Positions 32,584-43,680 of a stretch of 64,000 bases of DNA are shown in pieces. The stretch covers positions 92,229,001 to 92,293,000 of the forward strand of contig JAIOJX010000005.1 in NCBI GenBank assembly GCA_022376925.1. The letters are read 5' to 3'. This DNA comes from Tragulus kanchil (Eukaryota > Chordata > Mammalia > Artiodactyla > Tragulidae). Each line of letters begins with the position of its first letter. The stretch's first letter is position 1. The notes under the pieces were generated by a model. It searched no databases, was not told where the DNA came from, and saw nothing but the letters and a program-made list of their open reading frames with translations. Both the position numbers and the translations under genes were made by a program.

Positions 32584-34685
32584 TACCATAGCTTCTTTAT
32601 CCATTCATTTGTTGATGGACATCTAGGTTATTTCCATGTTCTAGCTATTGAAAAAAAAAAAAGTGCTGTAATGAATATTGGGGTATGGGTGATTCTTTCA
32701 GTTTTGATTTCCTCAGGGTATAAGCCTAATAGTGGGATTGCTGGGTCGTATGGTGCTTCTAGTTTTAGTTTTTTAAGGAATCTCCATACTGTCTTCAATA
32801 GTAGCTGTATAGATTTACATTTCCGCCAACAGTGCAAGAGTATTCCTTTTTCTCTGCACCCTCTCCAGTATTTATTGTCTGTGGGTGTTTTGATGATGGC
32901 CATCCTGATTAATGTGAGGTGATATCTCATTGTAGCTTTGATTTTCGTTTCTCTAACAATAAATAAGCTACGTTGAGCATTTTTTCATGTGTTTTTTAAC
33001 CATCTGTATGTTTTCTTTGGAGAGATTTCTACTTAGGTCTTTTTCCCATATTTTGATTGGGTTGTTTGTTTTTTTCAGTGTTGAGTTGTATGAACTGCTT
33101 GTATATTTTGGAAATTAATTCTTTGTTGGTTATTTCATTTACTATTATTTTCTCCCATTCTGAGGGTTGTCTTTTCACTTTGCTTACAGTTTATTTTGCT
33201 GTGCAAAAGCTTTTAAGTTTAATTAGGTTTCACTTGTTTATTTTTTATTTCCATTACTCTAGAGGGTGGTCATAGAAGATCTTGCTTTGATTTATGTCAT
33301 CAAGTGTTCTGCCTATATTGTCCTATAAGAGTTTTATGGTTTCTGGTGTTACATTTAAGTTTGTAATCCATTTTGAATTTATCTTTGTGTAAGGTGTTTT
33401 ATGCTTTTATTAGGAACAAGTGTGGGACTCTTGGGTTTCAAAGGCCTTCTGTTTATTAGTGAACGTAAAACACAGAATGGGGATTTAAAGCATGAGAACA
33501 GAAAAAACAAGCAGCCCAAATGGTCATTTATCAAAATCAATCAAGGTCTCTGAAACCAGCTGTCCACGAGCACTGGCCCCTCGTAGTTGGACACACCGGT
33601 CCAGCCGCTCCACCGCACGTGGGATCTTCCCATGCCAGGGATCGAACTGTTGCCCCTTCAGTGCAAGGCAGACTCTTTACCTGCTGGACCACCAGAGAAG
33701 TCTGTACCATAGCTTCTTTATCCATTCATTTGTTGATGGACATCTAGGTTATTTCCATGTTCTAGCTATTGAAAAAAAAAAAAGTGCTGTAATGAATATT
33801 GGGGTATGGGTGATTCTTTCAGTTTTGATTTCCTCAGGGTATAAGCCTAATAGTGGGATTGCTGGGTCGTATGGTGCTTCTAGTTTTAGTTTTTTAAGGA
33901 ATCTCCATACTGTCTTCAATAGTAGCTGTATAGATTTACATTTCCGCCAACAGTGCAAGAGTATTCCTTTTTCTCTGCACCCTCTCCAGTATTTATTGTC
34001 TGTGGGTGTTTTGATGATGGCCATCCTGATTAATGTGAGGTGATATCTCATTGTAGCTTTGATTTTCGTTTCTCTAACAATAAATAAGCTACGTTGAGCA
34101 TTTTTTCATGTGTTTTTTAACCATCTGTATGTTTTCTTTGGAGAGATTTCTACTTAGGTCTTTTTCCCATATTTTGATTGGGTTGTTTGTTTTTTTCAGT
34201 GTTGAGTTGTATGAACTGCTTGTATATTTTGGAAATTAATTCTTTGTTGGTTATTTCATTTACTATTATTTTCTCCCATTCTGAGGGTTGTCTTTTCACT
34301 TTGCTTACAGTTTATTTTGCTGTGCAAAAGCTTTTAAGTTTAATTAGGTTTCACTTGTTTATTTTTTATTTCCATTACTCTAGAGGGTGGTCATAGAAGA
34401 TCTTGCTTTGATTTATGTCATCAAGTGTTCTGCCTATATTGTCCTATAAGAGTTTTATGGTTTCTGGTGTTACATTTAAGTTTGTAATCCATTTTGAATT
34501 TATCTTTGTGTAAGGTGTTTTATGCTTTTATTAGGAACAAGTGTGGGACTCTTGGGTTTCAAAGGCCTTCTGTTTATTAGTGAACGTAAAACACAGAATG
34601 GGGATTTAAAGCATGAGAACAGAAAAAACAAGCAGCCCAAATGGTCATTTATCAAAATCAATCAAGGTCTCTGAAACCAGCTGTC
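32461..34685 (+). repeat. Local tandem duplication 8: 32461-33564 and 33582-34685
   Basis: Offset 1121. The spacer 33565-33581 is 17 ragged bases resembling the SINE upstream of 32461. The copies are otherwise identical as far as I can see, including an 11-A run. Confidence 0.95.
32628..32930 (-). pseudogene. L1 ORF2 C-terminal fragment (100 aa)
   Basis: [40 protein letters not shown] and [20 protein letters not shown] are L1 ORF2 C-terminal landmarks. The SINE separates this piece from the remaining C-terminal residues. Identical copy at 33749-34051. Confidence 0.9.
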
Positions 34686-34780
34686 ACATCCTCTTAATGA
34701 CCTCCTCCAATAGTTGATATGCACATAAAAGAGTATTGGGGGATTATGGAATAGTTCCTTATCTGATGTGGCAGTGTATG
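34516..34780. repeat. Possible LTR-like dispersed repeat, right half
   Basis: Continues from 31799 after removal of the L1 and the duplication: GGGTTTCAAAGGCCTTCTG, ATCAATCAAGGTCTCTGAA and GTCACATCCTCTTAATGACC. The same stretch ends duplication 8 copy 1 (33395-33564). Low certainty. Confidence 0.35.
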
Positions 34781-34844
34781 TTACAATTCATAGAAATATA
34801 TATCTCCCTCCAATTTTTTTACATAATAATTTTTAATGAAAAAT

Positions 34845-35069
34845 AAGATGCAGGCTTTACAGACACACTTTCTGGATTTGAGTCACATACTTGCTGTTTA
34901 TCTTGGGATATGTTACTTAACTTCCCTATTTCCTAATTTTGTCATAAAAATAATGACCATCATAGTAACAGGCCTTTCATAGAGTTGTGGTGAACACAAA
35001 ATGGGCTAAAATGTATATGCATTTAGAACAACCCCTGGTATACAGTAAGTGCTCAGTAAATATTAGTGG
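34845..35069 (+). repeat. MIR SINE
   Basis: Landmarks TCTGGATTTGAGTCACATAC, TTACTTAACTTCCCTATTTCC, TTTCATAGAGTTGTGGTGA and ACAGTAAGTGCTCAGTAAAT give the MIR order over nearly the full length. Confidence 0.85.
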
Positions 35070-35136
35070 TCATTATTGGTACACATATACATTATGTGGG
35101 ATGAATGTTTTATGCTGTGTAATTTTAACAGTTTTA

Positions 35137-35590
35137 CTTTTTGACAGTTCACATGTTCCTTAGTTGAAGAATAAACAAACAGATGTGGTCTATCTATACA
35201 ATGGAATAGTATTCATAATAAAATGGAAGTCAATACTGAACTATGCTACAACATAGATGAACCTTGAAAACATTATGCTAAGTGAAAGAAGCCAGGCACA
35301 AAAGCTCACATATCACATGATTTCACTTATATGAAATGTCCAAAATAGGCAAATCTAGAGATTAAAAGTCAATTAGTGATTGCCAGGGAAAGAGGAGAAA
35401 TGAGAATTGGGATTGACTGCTAACAGGTCAGGTACTTCTATTGGCATGCTACAGGTACTCTGGAATAGATAACAGTGATGGTGGCTCAATTCTGTAAATA
35501 TGCGAAGAAACACTGCTTTACAACACGTGCTTTAAAGTGTGAACTTTATAGTATGTGAATTGTATCTTAATGAAGCTTTCTTTTTTTTAA
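35137..35590 (+). mobile_element. Old L1M 3' end, plus strand
   Basis: Follows L1M: ACAATGGAATAGTATTCATA, AACATTATGCTAAGTGAAAG, GATTTCACTTATATGAAATG, GTGATGGTGGCTCAATTCTG and GTATGTGAATTGTATCTTAATG. It ends in an A-poor tail. Confidence 0.8.
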
Positions 35591-35982
35591 ATCTCTGAAA
35601 CAAAGGAGCCTGAGGCAAAGGAGAACACATCAGCCTGGCTCTTTATCTAGTCCTGTGGCTGGCAAGGTGTTTAAAGAGACAGCTGTCTTTGAAGTGGATG
35701 TCTCTTTGAAGTGGATCCCTTGGCAATCAAAGCTTAAGTCAGACACTTGCATTATAAAAAGAAAAACTAACTATCAGTGCTATGCTACAGGTGCAAGCTT
35801 CCTGTTATAAGATGAATAAATTTGAGGGAATCTAATGTACAACATGGCAATTTACAGTTGATATTACGTGTTGTATTCGTGAATGTTGCTAACAGAGCAC
35901 ATCTTACATGTTCTCAACAGAAAAAAGAAATGGTAACTTTACTGGAGGTGTTAGGTTGTACTATTTTTAATTTCAAAGTCAC
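35591..35982. other. Unassigned DNA
   Basis: Contains an imperfect short direct repeat of TCTTTGAAGTGGAT (near 35683 and 35704). Otherwise nothing is recognised. Confidence 0.4.
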
Positions 35983-36175
35983 TGTTTCATAAATTAGCTC
36001 ATTTATTCTCCCAGTAACTTTATGAGGACACCATTATTTATCCCTGTTTTATAGGCAGAGAAACTAAGGTCAGAGAACTTGCCCAAGGCATACAAACTAA
36101 AGAGGGAAAGAAAAGGGATTCAAACCCAGAAAGTCCATCTCTAGAAACCATAGTCTCAACACATTCTACTGTTCT
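35983..36175 (+). repeat. MIR SINE
   Basis: TAGCTCATTTATTCTCCCAG, CTTTATGAGGACACCATTATT, GGCAGAGAAACTAAGGTCAG, ACTTGCCCAAGGCATACAAA and GATTCAAACCCAGAAAGTCC follow the MIR core. Confidence 0.85.
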
Positions 36176-37329
36176 ATTTTCAAATATTTCTGGAACTAAA
36201 TGCTTTTCAGAACTTTAGACTTTCTAATCAGATAATGTGAAAAATCCAAAATGGCTCTAATAAACCTCTAAAAGAAAGCATGCCTGACAAGAATCCAAGG
36301 GATAAGAGAAATGATAAGGTAAGTAACTGAATGGGAAGGACACTGAAACTTCTTCATATATTATAATACCCCCACAAACCGTAACACCTCACCTCTTGCT
36401 TGAAGCCCCAGACGTTAAGGGCAGGTACCAGGGGAAGCCTCAAAGGCTCCTGGGAAGTCTAATCTCCAGCGTTGAAGCAGTTTCTACTCCCAACACAGGC
36501 AGCTACCCCACATTAGGACCACCATGCCTGCTGGTTGCCAGCCTGAGATCTGAAAGATAGGTAAAGCACATAACACCTTAAGACCTTGAGCACACACTTC
36601 ATAGGGAGAAGAAAACTTCAGATCCAAAGAGCTTACCTGGCTTTCTTTTTTTTCCAGAGCTGCCTACAATGTATCTCATGAGGATTCCAGCCATCTCTGA
36701 AGGACTTCTTCAGGAGGAGAGTACGAGTCAAGACATCCATAAGCCAGGTAGGGTGATCCACTATCTTGCTTCACCAGGACTGGGGGACTTCTCAGGGTAC
36801 AGACTCTGGAGTGCTAAAACCAGGGCAGTTGCTTACCCTTCACTCATGTTAGGGTTGGCCAGAACCTAGGATTCTTCTTTATTCCCTCGCATTCCATTCC
36901 TGCCAAGCTATGCTGCTCCCAGCTACAGAAACATGACAAGAGACATCTAGTCATGCAAATGCATTCTAACTGGGAGCCTCTTATTTTGAGTTCCACTTCA
37001 GCTATCGGTGCTATAATCCCAACACCCATTTCCTTAGAATGGCTGCCTTATTCACTGAAGGGATTATTTTCACCAGTTGCTGCCTCCCAGCCAGAGAGGA
37101 TGTAAAGCTTCCTGACTTGTTTAGAATTTAACCCCATCTCCTTGAGCTGCTGACTCTCTGAACTGGTCAACAGACAGGCTACTATCAACCTGGGTTAAAG
37201 ATGCCAGACATGAATAGTGGTGCAACTCACCATTTTTAAGACATCTCAGTCCCGAAGTAGCTGGGACTGGCCCCATGGAAGTTTTTACTATTTTTTTTTC
37301 ATTAATTCTTTTAATCTCTTACATAATTA
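36176..37329. other. Mostly unique DNA
   Basis: No mobile element is recognised. It contains one segment with good splice-site grammar (36658-36747). The part from 36757 onward is duplicated. Confidence 0.45.
36658..36747 (+). other. Possible exon (90 bp), speculative
   Basis: Preceded by a pyrimidine tract ending TTTTTTTTCCAG and followed by CCAG/GTAGGG, close to consensus acceptor and donor sites. The 90-base interval is open in the frame starting at 36660 and reads through PTMYLMRIPAISEGLLQEES. The peptide has no recognised domain and no partner exon is evident, so chance is quite possible. Confidence 0.2.
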
Positions 37330-38907
37330 GCTTCTCAGAAGCATGTGTCTTTTTTTTCCTCTTTTCTTTTTTGGTTGCACTGAGTCTTAGTTGTGGCATG
37401 CAGAATCTAGTTCCCTGAAAAGTGAAAGTGTTAGTTGTTCAGCCCTGTCTGACTCTTAGCTAACCCATGGACTGTAGCCCTATTTCCCTGACCAAGGATC
37501 AAATCCAGGTCCCCCTGCATTGGGAGCATGGAGTCTTAGCTCCTTGGACCACTAAGGAAGTCCCAGAAGTATGTCTTGTGGTCAGGATGACCCCATATTC
37601 CCTTGGAGACCTGAGGATGGGCTGTCTTAGTCTATGAGCCTTTAGAGTGCAGTCAATCCTTTGTAAAATTTCCAATTATAAGTAAAGCTGAGCATTAGTG
37701 ACAGGCACAGCCCTACCTTTAAGAGATGGTGCAGTCTAATTAGGGAACTGCACGGCCCCAAGGATTACACATGTCAAGAGCTGTTAGTACAGAAACTCAT
37801 TTCTGACAGGAGCCAGGGAACCTGTTAGAAAAAGTGATCTGTCCACTATCTTGCTTCACCAGGACTGGGGGACTTCTCAGGGTACAGACTCTGGAGTGCT
37901 AAAACCAGGGCAGTTGCTTACCCTTCACTCATGTTAGGGTTGGCCAGAACCTAGGATTCTTCTTTATTCCCTCGCATTCCATTCCTGCCAAGCTATGCTG
38001 CTCCCAGCTACAGAAACATGACAAGAGACATCTAGTCATGCAAATGCATTCTAACTGGGAGCCTCTTATTTTGAGTTCCACTTCAGCTATCGGTGCTATA
38101 ATCCCAACACCCATTTCCTTAGAATGGCTGCCTTATTCACTGAAGGGATTATTTTCACCAGTTGCTGCCTCCCAGCCAGAGAGGATGTAAAGCTTCCTGA
38201 CTTGTTTAGAATTTAACCCCATCTCCTTGAGCTGCTGACTCTCTGAACTGGTCAACAGACAGGCTACTATCAACCTGGGTTAAAGATGCCAGACATGAAT
38301 AGTGGTGCAACTCACCATTTTTAAGACATCTCAGTCCCGAAGTAGCTGGGACTGGCCCCATGGAAGTTTTTACTATTTTTTTTTCATTAATTCTTTTAAT
38401 CTCTTACATAATTAGCTTCTCAGAAGCATGTGTCTTTTTTTTCCTCTTTTCTTTTTTGGTTGCACTGAGTCTTAGTTGTGGCATGCAGAATCTAGTTCCC
38501 TGAAAAGTGAAAGTGTTAGTTGTTCAGCCCTGTCTGACTCTTAGCTAACCCATGGACTGTAGCCCTATTTCCCTGACCAAGGATCAAATCCAGGTCCCCC
38601 TGCATTGGGAGCATGGAGTCTTAGCTCCTTGGACCACTAAGGAAGTCCCAGAAGTATGTCTTGTGGTCAGGATGACCCCATATTCCCTTGGAGACCTGAG
38701 GATGGGCTGTCTTAGTCTATGAGCCTTTAGAGTGCAGTCAATCCTTTGTAAAATTTCCAATTATAAGTAAAGCTGAGCATTAGTGACAGGCACAGCCCTA
38801 CCTTTAAGAGATGGTGCAGTCTAATTAGGGAACTGCACGGCCCCAAGGATTACACATGTCAAGAGCTGTTAGTACAGAAACTCATTTCTGACAGGAGCCA
38901 GGGAACC
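36757..38907 (+). repeat. Local tandem duplication 9: 36757-37822 and 37842-38907
   Basis: Offset 1085, with a 19-base ragged spacer at 37823-37841. The unit carries the CHR-1-like SINE and unique sequence. Confidence 0.95.
37350..37564 (-). mobile_element. CHR-1-like SINE split by a Bov-A fragment
   Basis: Minus-strand CHR-1: head GGGACTTCCTTAGTGGTCCA, AGACTCCATGCTCCC and GATTTGATCCTTGGTCAGGG. About 70 bases (37419-37487) of Bov-A type (AAGTGAAAGTGTTAGTTGTTCAG on into GACTGTAGCC) interrupt it, with TTCCCTGA on both sides. Copy at 38435-38649. Confidence 0.75.
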
Positions 38908-39596
38908 AGGTGTGAAGTCAAGCACCACAGTCTGCCATCTGCAGCTGTTTTCTTCCAATGTGACCTCCTGACAGTATCTTCTCCACTTTGGGAAGGCATC
39001 TGGATGCCCTGGAACTCTTTCATGTGGAGGACAGACTGACTCAAACTTGGAAGGCATGTGCAGCCAACCCCCTTCTCCTTTACTCTGTTCACAGCTACCC
39101 ATGCAGATCAGCCCCAGGGACTTTTCTGCTCTTCTGTCTGGCAGAGGTGCCTGCTAGAGCCCTGCGATATCTGATTACTCCAAAAGGATCCATCCCTGAA
39201 CAGATGGCCACCTCACTCACTGTGGACTTTATGTCTGGCCAAGATAGGGCATTATCTATCTAAAGAGCAGTCTCGCAAATGAGGTTGAACAGGCAAGCAT
39301 CATTCTTCATTTAATCATCCCAGCTGTTGGTTTCTAGGCCATGGACTGTCAGGCAAGCTGAGTTGGGCCTTAGTATAAAGGTGCAGGCATAGGAAGAGCC
39401 TCTCAGAGACCAGCCAGAACACCAGATAGAGTTAGATGGCATTACATGCATTTAGAATGTGAACCTCTTATGAACAAAGAGCAGGCCGCCCAACTTCCAC
39501 CAGAGAGATGCCATTATAGAGGGAATGTCTAGGAACTAGCAGTTTCATGCAGAGCAGTATTTGTTCATTTTGATTGTCTGCTGCAGTCACTCTCTT
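37565..39596. other. Unique DNA, partly duplicated
   Basis: No gene or repeat family is recognised in 37565-37822, its copies at 38650-38907, or 38908-39596. The paired open frames near 38859-39263 run on opposite strands and show no domain. Confidence 0.4.
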
Positions 39597-41042
39597 TTTT
39601 ATTTTTAATTTCATTGGAATATAGTTGCTTTACAATGTTATGTTAGTTTCAGCAAAGTGATTCAGTGATACATATATTTGTTTTATTTTAGACTCTTTTC
39701 TCATATAAATTACCATAGAATATTGAGTAGAGTTCCCTGTGCAATATAATAAATAGGTCCTTGTTGGTTAGCTCTCTTATACGTTGTAATGTGTGTATGC
39801 TCATCCCAAGCTCCTGATTTATCCTTCACCCATCCCCTCACCGCTTCTCCTTTGGTAACCATAAATTTGTTTTTGAAATCTGTAACTCTGTTTTGAAAAA
39901 TTTAATTTTTTCACTTGTATCATTAGTGACAGGCACAGCCCTACCTTTAAGAGATGGTGCAGTCTAATTAGGGAACTGCACGGCCCCAAGGATTACACAT
40001 GTCAAGAGCTGTTAGTACAGAAACTCATTTCTGACAGGAGCCAGGGAACCAGGTGTGAAGTCAAGCACCACAGTCTGCCATCTGCAGCTGTTTTCTTCCA
40101 ATGTGACCTCCTGACAGTATCTTCTCCACTTTGGGAAGGCATCTGGATGCCCTGGAACTCTTTCATGTGGAGGACAGACTGACTCAAACTTGGAAGGCAT
40201 GTGCAGCCAACCCCCTTCTCCTTTACTCTGTTCACAGCTACCCATGCAGATCAGCCCCAGGGACTTTTCTGCTCTTCTGTCTGGCAGAGGTGCCTGCTAG
40301 AGCCCTGCGATATCTGATTACTCCAAAAGGATCCATCCCTGAACAGATGGCCACCTCACTCACTGTGGACTTTATGTCTGGCCAAGATAGGGCATTATCT
40401 ATCTAAAGAGCAGTCTCGCAAATGAGGTTGAACAGGCAAGCATCATTCTTCATTTAATCATCCCAGCTGTTGGTTTCTAGGCCATGGACTGTCAGGCAAG
40501 CTGAGTTGGGCCTTAGTATAAAGGTGCAGGCATAGGAAGAGCCTCTCAGAGACCAGCCAGAACACCAGATAGAGTTAGATGGCATTACATGCATTTAGAA
40601 TGTGAACCTCTTATGAACAAAGAGCAGGCCGCCCAACTTCCACCAGAGAGATGCCATTATAGAGGGAATGTCTAGGAACTAGCAGTTTCATGCAGAGCAG
40701 TATTTGTTCATTTTGATTGTCTGCTGCAGTCACTCTCTTTTTTATTTTTAATTTCATTGGAATATAGTTGCTTTACAATGTTATGTTAGTTTCAGCAAAG
40801 TGATTCAGTGATACATATATTTGTTTTATTTTAGACTCTTTTCTCATATAAATTACCATAGAATATTGAGTAGAGTTCCCTGTGCAATATAATAAATAGG
40901 TCCTTGTTGGTTAGCTCTCTTATACGTTGTAATGTGTGTATGCTCATCCCAAGCTCCTGATTTATCCTTCACCCATCCCCTCACCGCTTCTCCTTTGGTA
41001 ACCATAAATTTGTTTTTGAAATCTGTAACTCTGTTTTGAAAA
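38778..41042 (+). repeat. Local tandem duplication 10: 38778-39899 and 39921-41042
   Basis: Offset 1143. It overlaps the end of duplication 9, so the first 130 bases occur three times (37693, 38778 and 39921). The 21-base spacer resembles a degraded read-through of the true continuation (CACTTGTATC). Confidence 0.95.
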
Positions 41043-41835
41043 TAATCTCACTTGTATCATTTTTTTAACTATTTACATTTGTTTAATTTGTGGCTGTGCT
41101 GTATCTTCATTGCTTTGTAAAGGACTTTCTTTAGTTGTGACGAGTGGGGGCTACTCTTCACTGTGATACAGCATACAATGGCTTCCCTTGTTGGGAGCAC
41201 AGGCTCTGGGCTGTATGCTCAGTGGTTGTGGCTTGTGGACCCTAGGATGCATGGGTTTCAGTAGTTGTGGCACATGGGCTTAATTGCCCTGAGGCATGTG
41301 AGATCTTTCTGGATTGGGGATAGAACTCATGTCCCCGGCATTGTCAGGCAGATTCTTATCCCCTGTGCCATCAGGAAAGCCCCCATTTGTATCATTTTTT
41401 TAAAGTTAGATTCTATATATGAGTAATATCACATGATACTTGTCTTTCTCTGACTTTACTTAGTGTGATAATCTCTAGGTCCATCCATGGTGCTGCAAAT
41501 GGTATAGTTCTTTTTTATGGCTTTATGTATTGTGTATATGTACTAGATCTTCTTTATTCATTCCTCTGTCGATAGATATTTAGGTTGCTTCTATGTCTTG
41601 ATTATTGTAAATAGTGCTACAATGAACACTGAGGTGCACATATCCTTTGAGAGTATGGTTTTCCCTGGATATATGCTCAGGAGTAGAATTGCTGAATCAT
41701 GTAGTAGTTCTGTTTTCAGTGTTCTAGGGAACCTTCATACTGTTCTCCACAGTGGTTGTACCACTTTATGTTCCCACCAACAATTCCCTTTTCTCCACAC
41801 TGTCTCCAGAATTTATTATCTGTAGAGAGTCATTC
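39597..41835 (-). mobile_element. Minus-strand L1 3' end with a SINE
   Basis: L1 landmarks TTCATTGGAATATAGTTGC, TTACAATGTTATGTTAGTTTC, GAGTTCCCTGTGCAATATAA and, after the SINE, TGATAATCTCTAGGTCCATCC, then GTAAATAGTGCTACAATGAAC. Part is duplicated (39597-39899 and 40740-41042). Confidence 0.8.
41066..41384 (-). mobile_element. CHR-2-like SINE with 16-bp target-site duplication
   Basis: Body blocks CTTTAGTTGTGACGAGTGGG, TCAGTAGTTGTGGCACATGG and head GGGGCTTTCCTGATGGCACA on the minus strand. Flanking repeats ACTTGTATCATTTTTT (41050-41065) and ATTTGTATCATTTTTT (41385-41400) differ by one base. Confidence 0.85.
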
Positions 41836-41980
41836 TTAAACTTTAGCTTTCAGAAGATCACCTGGAAGGATTTGAAAGTACAAATTAGGTCCAGATGTGT
41901 TGCCAAAGAATCTATATTTTAACCAATTCTCATGTGGAGATCATGGAATCTGGAACCATACTTTAAGAAGTATGGGTCTA
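41836..41980 (-). repeat. MER5-like hAT nonautonomous element, part
   Basis: AAACTTTAGCTTTCAGAAGATCACCTGGA and a later CATACTTTAAGAAGTATGGG resemble a MER5-type Charlie MITE. Part is repeated at 42961-43072 by duplication 11. Confidence 0.5.
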
Positions 41981-42023
41981 TAGGAAATAATCTATATAAC
42001 AATTATATATATACATATGTGCA

Positions 42024-42025
42024 AG

Positions 42026-42063
<38 letters not shown>

Positions 42064-42090
42064 AATATATATAATATATATATAATATTA
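42024..42090. repeat. (TA)n microsatellite
   Basis: A long TA tract with TAATATA interruptions. In the copy (about 43116-43172) the tract is 7 bases shorter and one interruption is absent. Confidence 0.9.
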
Positions 42091-42595
42091 AGTTCCTTTT
42101 GCAGACCCAGCCCATATAGAAATTGTTGTAAACTGTCATACAAACATACCCAGATATTTGTTGGAAAAATGAGGGATAGAAACTCACAACCAGCATTCAA
42201 TCAACTAACTGCAAAGTGCTTATTAAACAGCTACCATGTGCAAAGCTAGGTCCTAAATTCTGTAAATATTAAAAAGAAGTGTCAAATTTATATTGGAAAA
42301 AACTTTCTAGAGGTCATTTAGTCAATATACAATTAAAGCCTTAAAGCTTGCCACTTTTTCACCAAGCAATTCTATGTCTAAGAATTTATCACAAGAAAAT
42401 AATTTAAAATGTTGATAGAGACTAAAATAAGAAAGTGTTTACTGATGCTTTCTTTAAAAGGAAAAGGTGGAAATCTAAATGATCAGAAAATATAAATGGA
42501 AATAAGTGACAGATACATCACATTCTGTCTCATGCTTATCCTGTCTCGCTTTCTTCACTGTCCTTCTCACACACATTTCTTCCCATATTTCTGTA
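42091..42595. other. Unassigned DNA (copy 43176-43680)
   Basis: No family or gene is recognised. Confidence 0.35.
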
Positions 42596-43116
42596 GACCA
42601 CTGGTTCTCAAAATGTCTCAACACATTTTGAGATTTTATTTTATTTTATCTTTAATGAATACTTCTTTGGGGTTTTTTTTCTAATTTTTATTTATTTATT
42701 TATTTTATTATTTATTTTTGGCTATTCTGGGTTTTCACTGCTGCCACAGGCTCTTCTCTAGTTGCAGGGAGTGGGGGCCACTCTCCAGTTGAGGTGAGCA
42801 GGCTTCCCACCACGGTGACTCCCTTGTTGTGGAACTCGGGCTCCAGGGCACACAGGCTTCAGCAGTTGCGGCCCATGGGCTGCATAGTTGCAGCTCCGAG
42901 ACTCTAGAGCACAGGCCCCATAGTTGTGGCTCATGGGCTCAGTCGCTCCACAGCATATGGGATTTGAAAGTACAAATTAGGTCCAGATGTGTTGCCAAAG
43001 AATCTATATTTTAACCAATTCTCATGTGGAGATCATGGAATCTGGAACCATACTTTAAGAAGTATGGGTCTATAGGAAATAATCTATATAACAATTATAT
43101 ATATACATATGTGCAA

Positions 43117-43156
<40 letters not shown>

Positions 43157-43680
43157 TAATATATATATAATATTAAGTTCCTTTTGCAGACCCAGCCCAT
43201 ATAGAAATTGTTGTAAACTGTCATACAAACATACCCAGATATTTGTTGGAAAAATGAGGGATAGAAACTCACAACCAGCATTCAATCAACTAACTGCAAA
43301 GTGCTTATTAAACAGCTACCATGTGCAAAGCTAGGTCCTAAATTCTGTAAATATTAAAAAGAAGTGTCAAATTTATATTGGAAAAAACTTTCTAGAGGTC
43401 ATTTAGTCAATATACAATTAAAGCCTTAAAGCTTGCCACTTTTTCACCAAGCAATTCTATGTCTAAGAATTTATCACAAGAAAATAATTTAAAATGTTGA
43501 TAGAGACTAAAATAAGAAAGTGTTTACTGATGCTTTCTTTAAAAGGAAAAGGTGGAAATCTAAATGATCAGAAAATATAAATGGAAATAAGTGACAGATA
43601 CATCACATTCTGTCTCATGCTTATCCTGTCTCGCTTTCTTCACTGTCCTTCTCACACACATTTCTTCCCATATTTCTGTA

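Larger units (their letters stand above)
31800..33395 (-). mobile_element. Artiodactyl L1 3' half carrying a SINE
   Basis: Minus-strand L1 from the A-rich 3' end (ATTTTTATTTTGCTTTTACAG) through the 3' UTR and ORF2 C-terminus to about 33395, interrupted by a SINE at 32315-32583. It seems to sit inside the possible LTR-like repeat. The 32461-33564 part is duplicated to 33582-34685. Confidence 0.85.

Noticed and set aside
33492..34043. 183-aa open frame on the plus strand
   Set aside because: It crosses a duplication join and is antisense to SINE and L1 ORF2 sequence.
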